DNA of 36,226 nt, taken from assembly GCA_934394815.1 (NCBI GenBank), contig CAKRRD010000034.1:1-36226 (forward strand), given 5' to 3'. Shown in pieces: positions 1 through 8,945 of the stretch. Positions within the stretch are counted from its first letter, which is position 1; every line of letters starts with the position of its first letter. The notes under the pieces are model-generated. The model was not told the DNA's origin and made no database searches. It saw nothing but the letters and a program-made list of their open reading frames with translations. Position numbers and translations under genes: made by a program. The DNA is from an uncultured Acetatifactor sp. GTDB lineage: Bacteria; Bacillota; Clostridia; Lachnospirales; Lachnospiraceae.

Positions 1-96
1 TTATTTTTCAATAAGAGAATTCTGTTTGTATTTAAAATGCCAATTTCTGCGAAAAAAATACAAAAATATGCGATTTTTCTATGCAAACAGACTCTA

Positions 97-169
97 TTTT
101 CGCTAAGTAAGCGAAAACAAGAAATTACGTACAAAAAATCCTGATTTCGGAACTTTTTTGTACGTAATT
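97..169. repeat. AT-rich intergenic inverted repeats
   Basis: No gene is visible in positions 1-208. The stretch holds two clear inverted repeats. A 16-bp perfect arm at 123-138 (AATTACGTACAAAAAA) pairs with 154-169 across a 15-nt loop. An 8-bp arm at 97-104 (TTTTCGCT) pairs with 110-117 across 5 nt. A weaker 8-bp pair, TCTGTTTG at 21-28 with CAAACAGA at 84-91, encloses part of the region. The larger hairpin has A runs on one arm and T runs on the other, so it could terminate transcription in both directions, including that of the minus-strand acetyltransferase ending at 209. Its stem is AT-rich, so a dispersed repeat element is also possible. Confidence 0.55.
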
Positions 170-208
170 CGTCGTTTTTGGGCTATTTACACCAAACTAA
201 CTTCCCAG

Positions 209-970
209 TTACTTTATTTCCTCCGCAACCAACTCTGCCCACGCTACAGCAAATCCGGCTCTGTGGGCGACCCGTTGGGAGGCAATGTGTGACATGCTGG
301 TGCCGTAATAGGGAATGGCACCGTGGGCGATGATATCCTGCGAAAGAATCCTTACCAGAGTAGAACCCACATGCATTCCGACAGCATGGGGATCCACATT
401 GATGCCAATCTGCCAGAACAGAGGACTGTCGGCACTGGCGCCGGCCATCCCCAGGATCTTTCCGCCTTTTACCGCGGCGATGCCCAGAACATCCGGCGCA
501 TAGGGATCAAAGGCGAATGCCTCATCAAAGCGGCCATCTCCTTGAAATTTCAGAATAGAATTCTGATCATACCGTACCAGGTCGAAAGCAGGAGCGTCAG
601 ACAATTCCGGAGAAGAAATGGAAGCGGAGACATCGGCTTCCGGCAGAAAAAAAGGATGCGCCTGCGCAACACGGAAGTGGAACGGCAACAGCAGTTCTTC
701 TATCTCCCGAAGTCTTTTCACATCGAAGAACCATTCACCGGATACATTGGCATAACGCTTTCTGCATTCTGCAACAATTTCCTCGGAACCGGTAAACAAT
801 AATTTTCCATGAATGACAGCAATTTTCAGGCCACAGACCGAAGCCTCCTGAAAACGGCGACGCCCTTCCTGCGGAACATAAATCGAAAAATGGTTCTTTG
901 AATCAGCTACATCAGCGGGACTACAGCAGTAATCCAGTGCCAACTGCCGGAACAATTCTTTTCGATACAT
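209..970 (-). CDS. GNAT family N-acetyltransferase
   Basis: A protein of about 253 aa whose C-terminal half resembles a GNAT acyl-CoA-dependent acetyltransferase. A strand-forming segment (GIAAVKGGKILGMAGAS) precedes a probable acetyl-CoA loop and helix (VGMHVGSTLVRILSQ) and a final YGTSMSHIASQRVAHRAGF segment, as in GNAT proteins where the last helix leads to a G-F motif. The N-terminal half is not recognised. The substrate is unknown. The longer reading frame opens at a GTG at 991, but the AAAGGAG ribosome site lies just inside that extension and sits 11 nt before the ATG at 970, so 970 is preferred. It lies 73 nt after the pectinesterase on the same strand and may share its transcript; no terminator is seen between them. 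Confidence 0.7.
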   Translation of the reverse strand: MYRKELFRQLALDYCCSPADVADSKNHFSIYVPQEGRRRFQEASVCGLKIAVIHGKLLFTGSEEIVAECRKRYANVSGEWFFDVKRLREIEELLLPFHFRVAQAHPFFLPEADVSASISSPELSDAPAFDLVRYDQNSILKFQGDGRFDEAFAFDPYAPDVLGIAAVKGGKILGMAGASADSPLFWQIGINVDPHAVGMHVGSTLVRILSQDIIAHGAIPYYGTSMSHIASQRVAHRAGFAVAWAELVAEEIK

Positions 971-1043
971 AGCTGCCGGAACTCCTTTCACAACGGACTA
1001 CATCGAAGGATTTGAATGCTTGAAACGGTATTCAGGCAAAGAT

Positions 1044-2099
1044 TCAGAAATCCTGCGGCTCCCACCCTTTCATCACTCGCTTCACGGTATACGCTGCCGC
1101 TTCCTCATCTGTCAGCTGATGGGAGAAGTCGGCGCGGGTGGATGGGGAGGCACCGGGGCCGTAGGAGCGGTATTCGCCGTAGTAGAAATGGTCATGGGGC
1201 TTTTTCCAGTCCTGCCAGCCGGCGGGATGGATATGCTCTCCCAGCTCACAGTGCAGGAATACGGTCTTCGCCCATTCTCTCCAGGGGCGTCCCAGATAGA
1301 TGGAATGGGGCGGACAGTCGCTTTCCAGCAGGCATTCGTGGAACACATAGCCGTAAGGTTCTTCCTGTGGGGTAGAGGCAGCTGTCACATAGCCGTAAAT
1401 TACCTCGGAATCCGGGCTTTCCGGAGGAATGCGGTCTCCGGGAAGCTTGGAGAAGATTGTGCAATGCTCAAACCAGGCGATTCCACTGCCGAAGATAAAG
1501 TCCACATCTCCCTGAATAAAACAATTTTCATAATAATGCCGTCCCATGATCCGGAGCCTTAGTTCTCCGGGGCCTTTGAATCCGCCGGGCTGTGCTTCCT
1601 TTAACGGCAGGGGGGCATCGAAGATCGTATCCTGACTGCCCAGAAACCGGCAATCATAGAAGGCATTGCGGTCACCGTCCACATAGACCGCCAGAGCCTG
1701 TCCCACGGTGTGGCCGAAGCCGGAATCGTTCTGGAAGGTCAGATGCTTTGCGGTAAAATCATGGGTGTCGATCCGGACGGAAGCGGTGCGGAAGGTTCCG
1801 CGCTTATCCCCCTCCGGCATGAGATCAAAGGCCGCATCCCCATACACAAGAACCGTATCTTCCCGCCCGGCACCTTCGAGGGTCACGTTCGGCCGGGTGA
1901 TGACTAACTTTTCCCGATAGACTCCCTTGCCGATATGCAGGGTCACCGGAGCCAGCTTCGAAACGGGAGCCGGGAACTGTTTTTCTTCCGCCGCCGTATT
2001 CTCCCCCAAAGAGTGAAGCGCCTCGCCAATGGTGGCAAAAGAAGTACCCGGAATCATCTCTCCGGGCATATTTACATACAAATGTATAGTGTCAGACAT
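1044..2099 (-). CDS. Pectinesterase (CE8), cytoplasmic form
   Basis: Carbohydrate esterase family 8 pectin methylesterase, which hydrolyses methyl esters of polygalacturonate. The 351-aa protein has the family landmarks in order: GVYREKLVI near 59-67, the GQALAV segment near 133-138, GSQDTIFDA with Asp157 as probable general acid, GDVDFIFG with Asp200 as probable nucleophile, and YLGRPW at 268-273. A longer frame begins at 2153, but the ATG at 2099 follows AAAGG by 10 nt and gives the natural N-terminus. There is no signal peptide or membrane segment, so it should act inside the cell on imported methylated oligogalacturonides. It follows the HD-GYP gene by 90 nt and precedes the GNAT gene. 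The short upstream gap carries two GGTACA repeats (2154-2159 and 2167-2172) of unknown meaning. Confidence 0.9.
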   Translation of the reverse strand: MSDTIHLYVNMPGEMIPGTSFATIGEALHSLGENTAAEEKQFPAPVSKLAPVTLHIGKGVYREKLVITRPNVTLEGAGREDTVLVYGDAAFDLMPEGDKRGTFRTASVRIDTHDFTAKHLTFQNDSGFGHTVGQALAVYVDGDRNAFYDCRFLGSQDTIFDAPLPLKEAQPGGFKGPGELRLRIMGRHYYENCFIQGDVDFIFGSGIAWFEHCTIFSKLPGDRIPPESPDSEVIYGYVTAASTPQEEPYGYVFHECLLESDCPPHSIYLGRPWREWAKTVFLHCELGEHIHPAGWQDWKKPHDHFYYGEYRSYGPGASPSTRADFSHQLTDEEAAAYTVKRVMKGWEPQDF

Positions 2100-2189
2100 A
2101 AATAAAATACCTTTACCTTTCTGTAACCTGCAGACTTTCACGCATTTTAGCATGGTACACTGTGCAGGTACATATTTGCGTATGAAAAA

Positions 2190-3272
2190 TCACAGAAGTT
2201 TTTCAATCTTCACATCCGGCAGATCCGCCAGATTTACATATTCCCCGTCACACTGTACCACCGGGCGGGACAGCTTTTCCTTATTGATATAAATGATGGT
2301 TCCCTTCCGGCCGTCGCTTAGCAGACAGCGGTTCTGTAAACAGGAATTCACCACATTCTCCAGAAAAGGGAGCAGGATGGAAACATCATATTTCTGGAAA
2401 CCCTCTTCCTCGAACATCTCAATTACGCGGAACGGGCATAAAGATCCGCGATAACAGCGGGCCGCCGTCATGGCATCGTAGACATCCGCAATCGCTACCA
2501 TCCGTGCATAAGGATCAATCTGATTCCCCTTTAATTTCAGAGGGTAACCGCTGCCGTCATTGCGCTCGTGATGCATGAGAGCCGCATTTTTTACGTGATC
2601 GTCCACATCCTGTGACTGCAATAACTCAAATCCCAGCGCCGGATGCGTTTTCACCGTGGCAAACTCCTCCTCGGACAGTCTTCCGGGCTTGGCAATGATG
2701 GAATAGGGGATCATCATCTTGCCAATGTCGTGGAACAGACCACAGGCAGTAGCCAGTTCGACCTGCTCCTGGGGAAGCTTCAGCCAGCCTGCCAGAAGAT
2801 TGCAGATCAGCGCCACGTTCAGACTGTGGGTATAGGTGGAATCGTCATATTCCCGCATGTTCTGCAACATATCCAGAAGACTGATATTGCTGGAATGATT
2901 CGCCACGATCGCCAGCGTATTCTGCAGCAGAGTCTTCACATCCAATTCGGTATTCTTCTGGACCACCAGATTCATATTTTTCCGGAAAAGCTCCACTTCG
3001 TTCTCGAATTCTTCTTTAAACAGTTGGAACTCCGGAGAACTTTTGATGCGCTCGTAATAAGAGCTTTCCGTTTCGGAAGGCTCCTTAGGAGGATCCAGCT
3101 CCGGAAGAATATCTTCGGCATAGATTGTGAGAATGCCGTACAGCTCCAGTTTGGTGATGAGTTTGTCCGTGAGAACCGTGCCCTTGGGGAGCACAAGTTC
3201 ATGCTCCAGATTGTAGACATCCTCGGCCGTGATCATTCCGGGAATCAGTTGTGTAATCGATAATCTTTTCAT
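2190..3272 (-). CDS. HD-GYP domain protein, probable c-di-GMP phosphodiesterase
   Basis: A 360-aa HD-GYP protein. Residues 1-60 match the small N-terminal domain often found on these proteins (PGMITAEDVYN, then LPKGTVLTDKLI). A charged, probably coiled linker spans roughly 60-125. The HD-GYP domain spans about 140-310, with HDIGK at 181-185, HHERNDGSGYP at 234-244 and ADVYDAMTA at 262-270, so the metal and GYP residues are intact. Family members degrade cyclic di-GMP to pGpG or GMP. No GGDEF domain or membrane segment is present. The long frame opens at 3443, but the ATG at 3272 is preceded by AAGGAG and leads straight into the domain. A consensus promoter lies about 140 nt upstream, so its mRNA would have a leader of about 135 nt. 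Confidence 0.9.
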   Translation of the reverse strand: MKRLSITQLIPGMITAEDVYNLEHELVLPKGTVLTDKLITKLELYGILTIYAEDILPELDPPKEPSETESSYYERIKSSPEFQLFKEEFENEVELFRKNMNLVVQKNTELDVKTLLQNTLAIVANHSSNISLLDMLQNMREYDDSTYTHSLNVALICNLLAGWLKLPQEQVELATACGLFHDIGKMMIPYSIIAKPGRLSEEEFATVKTHPALGFELLQSQDVDDHVKNAALMHHERNDGSGYPLKLKGNQIDPYARMVAIADVYDAMTAARCYRGSLCPFRVIEMFEEEGFQKYDVSILLPFLENVVNSCLQNRCLLSDGRKGTIIYINKEKLSRPVVQCDGEYVNLADLPDVKIEKLL

Positions 3273-3414
3273 GGATTTGGTACTCCTTGCTCTCTTTTGT
3301 GACGGTTCGTCAGGGGTGTTGCCATGTCCTGTAAATATTGCCGGACACCTTCTGAAAACACAGAAAACTGCCGGATGTACGCCAATAATTACATGACGAT
3401 GGATAATTAATTTA

Positions 3415-3443
3415 ATTATAATGACTTTTCTTTTCACTGTCAA
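3415..3443 (-). promoter_or_regulatory. Consensus sigma-A promoter for the HD-GYP gene
   Basis: On the minus strand, TTGACA (3443-3438) and TATAAT (3420-3415) are separated by exactly 17 nt. Both hexamers match the consensus perfectly. Transcription would start near 3408. Confidence 0.8.
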
Positions 3444-3522
3444 ATTTCAAGGGCAGAAAACAGGCGGTGGGCTGTTCACAAAATTTTTACAGTCTTTTCA
3501 CGGCTTCACAGACACAGAAAGG

Positions 3523-3551
3523 TTGAAACATAGAGGAAAATCTGCTACAAT
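3523..3551 (+). promoter_or_regulatory. Promoter of secA-prfB
   Basis: TTGAAA at 3523-3528 and TACAAT at 3546-3551 are separated by 17 nt. The predicted start site leaves a leader of about 60 nt before the secA ATG. Confidence 0.7.
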
Positions 3552-3617
3552 AACCTTTGAATTATGCGAAGACCCGCCGACATTTTACTGTCGGGAGGGT
3601 GCGGAAACGAGGAAAAA

Positions 3618-6185
3618 ATGAACGTTATTGAAAAGATATTTGGCACGCACAGTTCCAGAGAACTGAAGCGTATTGAGCCACTGGTGGACAAAATCGAGGC
3701 GCTCCGTCCCACGATGCAGGCACTTTCCGATGAGGAACTGCGCGGCAAGACCGAGGAGTACAAGAAGCGTCTCACCGAGGGAGAGACGCTGGATGATCTG
3801 CTTCCGGAGGCTTATGCAACCGTAAGAGAGGCGGCAAAGCGTGTTCTGAACATGGAGCACTACAGAGTACAGCTGATCGGTGGTATCATCCTGCATCAGG
3901 GACGTATCGCAGAGATGCGTACCGGTGAAGGTAAGACCCTGGTGTCCACCCTTCCCGCTTATCTGAATGCCCTGGAAGGCAAAGGTGTCCATGTCGTTAC
4001 CGTCAATGACTATCTGGCAAAGCGTGACGCGGAGTGGATGGGTCAGGTACATGAATTTCTGGGACTGAAGGTGGGCGTGGTACTGAACAGCATGACCTCC
4101 GAGGAGAGACAGGCAGCCTACAAGTGTGACATCACTTATGTGACCAACAATGAACTGGGATTCGACTATCTGCGTGATAACATGGTCATCTACAAGGAAC
4201 AGCTGGTTCTGCGGGGATTGCATTATGCCATCATCGATGAGGTAGACTCCGTTCTGATTGATGAAGCGAGAACACCTCTGATCATTTCCGGACAGAGCGG
4301 TAAATCTACCGCTTTATACGAAATGTGCGATCTGCTGGCACGTCAGATGAAGCGTGGTGATGATGTACAGGAACTGACCAAGATGGATGCCATCATGGGT
4401 GTGGTACAGGAAGAGAACGGAGACTTCGTAGTCAACGAGAAGGATAAGATCATCAACCTGACTGCCGCAGGTATGGAAAAGGTAGAGAGATTCTTCCATA
4501 TCGACAACTTTGCGGATCCCGAGAACCTGGAGATCCAGCATAACATTATTCTGGCACTGCGTGCACACAATCTGATGTTCCGTGACAAGGATTATGTGGT
4601 AAAAGATGACCAGGTGCTGATCGTCGATGAGTTTACCGGACGTATCATGCCGGGACGTCGTTATTCCGACGGCCTGCATCAGGCCATCGAGGCAAAAGAG
4701 CATGTAAAGGTTAAAAGAGAAAGTAAGACGCTGGCATCCATTACCTTCCAGAACTTCTTTAACTTATTCGATAAAAAGTGTGGTATGACCGGTACAGCCC
4801 TCACCGAGGAGACCGAGTTCCGTGAGATTTACGGCATGGATGTTGTTGTGATCCCCACGAACCGTCCCGTTATCCGTAAGGATCTGCAGGATGCTGTATA
4901 CAAGACGAAAAAAGAGAAGCTGAACGCTATCGTGAATGCGGTAGAGGAAGCCCATGCTACCGGCCAGCCCGTACTGGTAGGTACCATCACCATCGAAGCC
5001 AGTGAGGAACTGAGCAGAATGCTGACAAAGCGCGGCATCCAGCACAAAGTCCTGAATGCAAAATTCCATGAACTGGAAGCAGAGATCGTAGCCGATGCCG
5101 GCGTACACGGTGCCGTGACCATCGCCACCAACATGGCCGGCCGTGGTACGGATATCAAGCTGGATGACGAGGCGAAGGCGGCCGGAGGCCTGAAAATCAT
5201 CGGAACCGAGCGTCACGAGTCCAGACGTATCGATAACCAGCTGCGTGGACGTTCCGGACGTCAGGGAGATCCCGGTGAATCCAAGTTCTACATCTCTCTG
5301 GAGGACGATCTGATGAGACTGTTCGGTTCCGAGCGTCTGATCAGCATGTTCAATACGCTGGGTATCCCCGAAGGACAGGAGATCGAGCATAAGGCTCTGA
5401 CCAATGCCATCGAATCCGCCCAGAAGAAGATCGAGAGCAATAACTACGGTATCCGTAAGAACCTGCTGGAATATGACCGTGTCATGAGCGAGCAGAGAGA
5501 GATCATCTATGAGGAGCGTCTGCGGGTGCTGAACGGCGAAAGCATGCGTGACGTGATCTACAAAATGATCACCGATATTACCGAGAACTGCGTGGATATC
5601 TGCATCAATGACGATGCGGATGTATCCGAGTGGGATTTCAATGAGTTGAATACCCTGCTCATTCCTACGATTCCTTTACAGCCTCTGACACCGGAGCGCG
5701 TGAAGAAGCCCAAGAAGAACAGCTTAAAGCAGCAGTTAAAGGAAGAAGCTGTGAAGCTGTACGAAGCAAAAGAAGCCGAGTTCCCCGAACCCGAAGCTAT
5801 CCGTGAGCTGGAGCGTGTGGTTCTGCTGAAGGTCATTGACCGCAAGTGGATGGATCATATCGACGATATGGAGCAGCTGCGTCAGGGCGTGGGCTTACAG
5901 GCATATGGTCAGAGAGATCCTCTGGTAGAGTACAAGATGAGCGGTTACGAGATGTTCGATGAGATGACCCAGAACATCCGGGAAGAGACTGTGAGACTTC
6001 TGTTCCATATCAAGATCGAACAGAAGGTAGAGCGTGAGCAGCAGGCGAAGATCACCGGCACGAACAAGGACGATTCCTTGCCGAAGGGACCTGTAAAGCG
6101 TGAAAATGCAAAGGTCTATCCGAATGATCCCTGCCCCTGCGGAAGCGGTAAAAAATACAAGAACTGCTGCGGACGGAAAGCCTGA
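3618..6185 (+). CDS. secA: Preprotein translocase ATPase SecA
   Basis: The motor ATPase that pushes unfolded preproteins through SecYEG. The 855-aa protein has the first nucleotide-binding fold with MRTGEGKT (Walker A, 100-107) and DEVDS (206-210), the preprotein cross-linking region, the second fold with [12 protein letters not shown], and the helical scaffold and wing regions. It ends in a SEC-C zinc motif (Cys839, Cys841, Cys850, Cys851) used for SecB or ribosome contact. The last ligand is Cys where many proteins have His. An upstream in-frame Met at 3564 exists, but the ATG at 3618 follows GAGGAAAAA and gives the normal N-terminus (MNVIEKIFG). prfB follows after 116 nt with no terminator seen, the usual Firmicutes order. 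Confidence 0.98.
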   Translation: MNVIEKIFGTHSSRELKRIEPLVDKIEALRPTMQALSDEELRGKTEEYKKRLTEGETLDDLLPEAYATVREAAKRVLNMEHYRVQLIGGIILHQGRIAEMRTGEGKTLVSTLPAYLNALEGKGVHVVTVNDYLAKRDAEWMGQVHEFLGLKVGVVLNSMTSEERQAAYKCDITYVTNNELGFDYLRDNMVIYKEQLVLRGLHYAIIDEVDSVLIDEARTPLIISGQSGKSTALYEMCDLLARQMKRGDDVQELTKMDAIMGVVQEENGDFVVNEKDKIINLTAAGMEKVERFFHIDNFADPENLEIQHNIILALRAHNLMFRDKDYVVKDDQVLIVDEFTGRIMPGRRYSDGLHQAIEAKEHVKVKRESKTLASITFQNFFNLFDKKCGMTGTALTEETEFREIYGMDVVVIPTNRPVIRKDLQDAVYKTKKEKLNAIVNAVEEAHATGQPVLVGTITIEASEELSRMLTKRGIQHKVLNAKFHELEAEIVADAGVHGAVTIATNMAGRGTDIKLDDEAKAAGGLKIIGTERHESRRIDNQLRGRSGRQGDPGESKFYISLEDDLMRLFGSERLISMFNTLGIPEGQEIEHKALTNAIESAQKKIESNNYGIRKNLLEYDRVMSEQREIIYEERLRVLNGESMRDVIYKMITDITENCVDICINDDADVSEWDFNELNTLLIPTIPLQPLTPERVKKPKKNSLKQQLKEEAVKLYEAKEAEFPEPEAIRELERVVLLKVIDRKWMDHIDDMEQLRQGVGLQAYGQRDPLVEYKMSGYEMFDEMTQNIREETVRLLFHIKIEQKVEREQQAKITGTNKDDSLPKGPVKRENAKVYPNDPCPCGSGKKYKNCCGRKA

Positions 6186-6301
6186 TGTTTTCTGACGACA
6201 GCGGAAGATAGTGCGGCAGTGCGGACAGACGGTGTGCCTGCCGTAAAAAGTGAGAATTACGATAATAGAAAATAATAGAATAAGAAAGTAGGTGACGTTA
6301 A

Positions 6302-7433
6302 GTGGTTGAATTAGATCAGATGAAGACAGAAATTCTGTCCTACGAAACACCTTTAGCGGAAGTGAGGGATTCACTTTGACCTTGCTAACAAGGCAAAGCG
6401 GATCGAAGAAATGGAACGTGAGATGGAGGCTCCCGGATTCTGGGATGACCCGGAGCGTTCCAACCAGAAAATGAAAGAACTGAAGAACCTGAAGGATACT
6501 GTGGGAGAGTGTGATAAGCTTTCCACACAGTATGATGACATTCTTACGCTGATTGATATGGGCTATGAGGAGAATGACGAGTCTCTGATTCCGGAGATCC
6601 GTGGGGAAATGGACGAATTCATTAAGGAATTCGATGAGCTTCGGATCGGCACTCTGCTGTCCGGAGAATATGACAAAAATAATGCGATCTTAAAGCTCAA
6701 TGCCGGTGCCGGTGGTACTGAGAGCTGCGACTGGTGCGGCATGCTGTACCGTATGTACACCCGCTGGGCGGAGCGCAAGGGCTTTACCATCGAAGTACTG
6801 GACTATCTGGACGGGGATGAGGCCGGAATCAAATCAGTGACTTTCCAGGTCAACGGACTGAATGCTTACGGTTACCTGAAATCCGAGAAGGGAGTGCACC
6901 GTCTGGTGCGTATTTCTCCCTTTAATGCCCAGGGCAAGCGCCAGACCTCATTTGTATCGCTGGATGTTATGCCGGATATCGAGGGAGATCTGGATGTGGA
7001 TATTGACGAGAAGGATCTGCGTATCGACACCTATCGAAGCAGCGGTGCCGGTGGTCAGCATATCAACAAAACTTCTTCTGCCATCCGTATCACCCATATC
7101 CCTACGGGAACCGTGGTACAGTGTCAGAATGAGCGAAGCCAGTTCCAGAACAAGGATAAGGCTATGCAGATGCTGAAAGCAAAGCTGTATCTGTTAAAGC
7201 AGGAAGCGAATGCCGAGAAACTGTCTGATATCCGTGGCGAGGTCAAGGAGATCGGCTGGGGCAATCAGATCCGTTCCTATGTATTACAGCCTTACACACT
7301 GGTCAAGGATCATCGTACCGATGTGGAGACTGGTAATGTGGATGCAGTATTGGATGGCGGACTGGATATCTTCATCAACGGCTATCTGAAATGGATCAGC
7401 ATACAGGGAGATAAGAAGAACACGGAAAATTAA
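6302..7433 (+). CDS. prfB: Peptide chain release factor 2, with programmed +1 frameshift
   Basis: RF2 releases completed peptides at UGA and UAA. The gene starts at GTG 6302 (MVELDQMKTE) after AGTAGGTGA, runs 25 codons to an in-frame TGA at 6377-6379, then shifts +1 and continues from GAC at 6378 to the stop at 7433. The spliced product is about 376 aa and reads smoothly across the junction (VRDSL-DLANKAKRIEE), as in the family. SPF, the RF2 stop-recognition motif, lies at 205-207, and the catalytic GGQ at 250-252 within YRSSGAGGQHINK. Ignoring the frameshift would yield a truncated product starting at ATG 6411. The gene is not broken; this is the autoregulatory frameshift in which low RF2 favours its own synthesis. 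Confidence 0.97.
6362..6380 (+). promoter_or_regulatory. prfB recoding site
   Basis: The slippery codon CTT (6374-6376) is followed by the stop TGA and a C, giving the classic CUU-UGA-C context. The upstream internal Shine-Dalgarno-like element is GTGAGGG (6362-6368). It ends 5 nt before CTT, whereas the well-studied AGGGGG-UAU-CUU arrangement has 3 nt. Confidence 0.88.
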
Positions 7434-7447
7434 TAAAATGACAAAGA

Positions 7448-7496
7448 AAAACACATTCCGAAATGCAGACAGCGCTCGGAATGTGTTTTATTTTTG
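7448..7496. terminator. Terminator between prfB and the convergent DUF975-like gene
   Basis: A 14-bp stem, AAAACACATTCCGA (7448-7461) with its complement at 7476-7489, closes a 14-nt loop and is followed by a T-rich tract. An A-rich 5' flank means it may also work for the minus-strand gene ending at 7515. Confidence 0.85.
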
Positions 7497-7514
7497 CATA
7501 ACAGAGGAACCCTT

Positions 7515-8282
7515 TTAATGGTGCTCTCCCTGCATCAGGTCCAGAAAATATAAGGTATGGGTCATATTCATATAAGGAGCAAGCCACAGGGCTCCGATGC
7601 CGAAACTTAACATACACAGAAATCCCAGAGGCAGGAAACTCAGCTGCAGGCAGAACAGTTCCCATTTGTGTCCTTTCATAATGCGGAGGCTTAACTTCAT
7701 CAGTTCTGCAGCGCTGTACTGGGGGAAGTCCAGTAACAGGTAGTAGGACTGGGACAGCCCCAGGTTCAGAGGAATATAAATGCACATACCGACGATGATA
7801 AATATAATGGTCAGGATCGCCATAGTGACGGTATCATAGCCTTTTCCGGAACGCAGCAGGAAGACACAGATATCATAGGGCAGCAGACATACGGTATTTA
7901 ACAGAACCAACACTGCGGAAATCCCCAGAGATTTTTTAAACAGATATTTGAATCCGTAGAACAGATTGGCCACCGTTGCCGGCCGGCTGCAGGCGGAATT
8001 CAGATAGAACAATGTAATACCGGTCTGGAATACTCCGGTGAAGATCGACAGCAGAGTGGTGCAGATCGTCAGCAGAAGGTATTCGGTCAGGGAAGTCTCA
8101 CCGCTTCCGCCCATAAGCACCCTTACGGTGACGATCAGGGAAAAGGTCATGCTGATGGTAAAACCGAGAGAAAATACGATCAGCCCGCGGCAGATGGACA
8201 TCAGGATCGCATTGCCGTAGCGTCCCGCCATCTGATCTCTGGCTTTTTCTTTGAGCGCTGCTCTGGATGTATATTGTATCAT
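7515..8282 (-). CDS. DUF975-like polytopic membrane protein
   Basis: A 255-aa integral membrane protein with about five to six hydrophobic segments. It begins with SRAALKEKARDQMAGRYGNAIL, a cytoplasmic amphipathic start typical of DUF975 proteins, and ends in GIGALWLAPYMNMTHTLYFLDL, also characteristic of the family. Function is unknown. The frame opens at 8303, but the ATG at 8282 has AGAGG at a 6-7 nt spacing while the upstream ATG has no good site. It lies 96 nt after the DUF4190-like gene on the same strand and is probably its operon partner. Confidence 0.75.
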   Translation of the reverse strand: MIQYTSRAALKEKARDQMAGRYGNAILMSICRGLIVFSLGFTISMTFSLIVTVRVLMGGSGETSLTEYLLLTICTTLLSIFTGVFQTGITLFYLNSACSRPATVANLFYGFKYLFKKSLGISAVLVLLNTVCLLPYDICVFLLRSGKGYDTVTMAILTIIFIIVGMCIYIPLNLGLSQSYYLLLDFPQYSAAELMKLSLRIMKGHKWELFCLQLSFLPLGFLCMLSFGIGALWLAPYMNMTHTLYFLDLMQGEHH

Positions 8283-8378
8283 AGGAAGCCTCTTTTCTTT
8301 CATTTCATTTTGACTATTTAGCCAGATTCATTTCCTGCGGTTCCTGAATCAGAATACCCCGGAAACTGCTATCGTATC

Positions 8379-8765
8379 CTACAGATAAGACTGCCAGAAC
8401 TCATCGAGGCTGACACCGTACATCTGCTGATACATCTGATCCAGCATATTCAGATAAGAAGGATCGGTGAATACCGTGACAATGCTGCTGACGGTGATGA
8501 AGATACCGAGAGCCAGTCCCACACAGGACAGCCAGATTCCGGCCACGCACATACTGTTCATGCGCTGTCCCTTTTTACGGGTCAGCAGAGCAAAGAGAAT
8601 ACCCAACGCACCGGCGGGAATGGACAACAGCCCGGTACAGCACAGTACCAGGGAACAGATGCCGCAGACCATGGAAGCAATGGACAGACCTCGGAAACGT
8701 GGGTCGGGCATTGGGCTATTCCCGTTCATTTCGTTATTTTGCTGCTGATTCTGATAATAATCCAT
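8379..8765 (-). CDS. Small DUF4190-like membrane protein
   Basis: A 128-aa protein with a polar Asn/Gln/Pro-rich N-terminus (YYQNQQQNNEMNGNSPMPDP), two hydrophobic segments around 30-62 and 75-100, and a short acidic tail (GVSLDEFWQSYL). The arrangement GLSIASMVCGICSLVLCCTG followed by a positively charged loop (RKKGQRM) and a second helix resembles DUF4190 proteins, which have no firmly known role. The ATG at 8765 is preceded by GAGGATTCTT. The longer frame from 8831 adds a poorly supported 22 residues and would begin very close to the predicted start of transcription. Confidence 0.65.
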   Translation of the reverse strand: MDYYQNQQQNNEMNGNSPMPDPRFRGLSIASMVCGICSLVLCCTGLLSIPAGALGILFALLTRKKGQRMNSMCVAGIWLSCVGLALGIFITVSSIVTVFTDPSYLNMLDQMYQQMYGVSLDEFWQSYL

Positions 8766-8821
8766 AAGAATCCTCATTTCCGGGCGGACAGATAACTTTT
8801 CATGTTTCCGCTCATAAAAGT

Positions 8822-8850
8822 ACTGTACCATTTTTCGGTAGAATAAGCAA
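8822..8850 (-). promoter_or_regulatory. Probable promoter of the DUF4190-DUF975 pair
   Basis: On the minus strand, TTGCTT (8850-8845) and TACAGT (8827-8822) are 17 nt apart. It faces away from the tex promoter. Confidence 0.45.
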
Positions 8851-8870
8851 ATGAAATAAAAATTAAAAGA

Positions 8871-8899
8871 TTGAGAAAACTTCAGATTTCCAGTATAAT
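8871..8899 (+). promoter_or_regulatory. Promoter of tex
   Basis: TTGAGA at 8871-8876 and TATAAT at 8894-8899 are separated by 17 nt. The leader would be about 40 nt and carries a strong AGGAGG site before the ATG at 8946. Confidence 0.75.
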
Positions 8900-8945
8900 A
8901 GACCCATGCGCAAAACGAAATGGCGACAGGCCATCAGGAGGAACT

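Larger units (their letters stand above)
3273..3617. other. Divergent intergenic region between HD-GYP gene and secA
   Basis: This 345-nt gap holds two back-to-back promoters, listed separately. The part between the minus-strand start site (about 3408) and the HD-GYP start codon contains two copies of TGCCGGA (3341-3347 and 3371-3377) and short A/C-rich stretches. No known riboswitch pattern was recognised; in particular the conserved blocks of c-di-GMP-I riboswitches were not seen. No small gene is supported here. Confidence 0.6.

Noticed and set aside
3273..3410. A c-di-GMP riboswitch in the HD-GYP leader
   Set aside because: The conserved sequence blocks of known c-di-GMP aptamers are not present.
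3585..5845. Long minus-strand reading frames opposite secA
   Set aside because: They are shadows of a highly conserved gene, with no ribosome sites or recognisable domains.
6302..6410. prfB as a pseudogene or sequencing frameshift
   Set aside because: The in-frame TGA lies in the conserved CUU-UGA-C recoding context and the protein continues in the +1 frame, as in most bacterial prfB genes.
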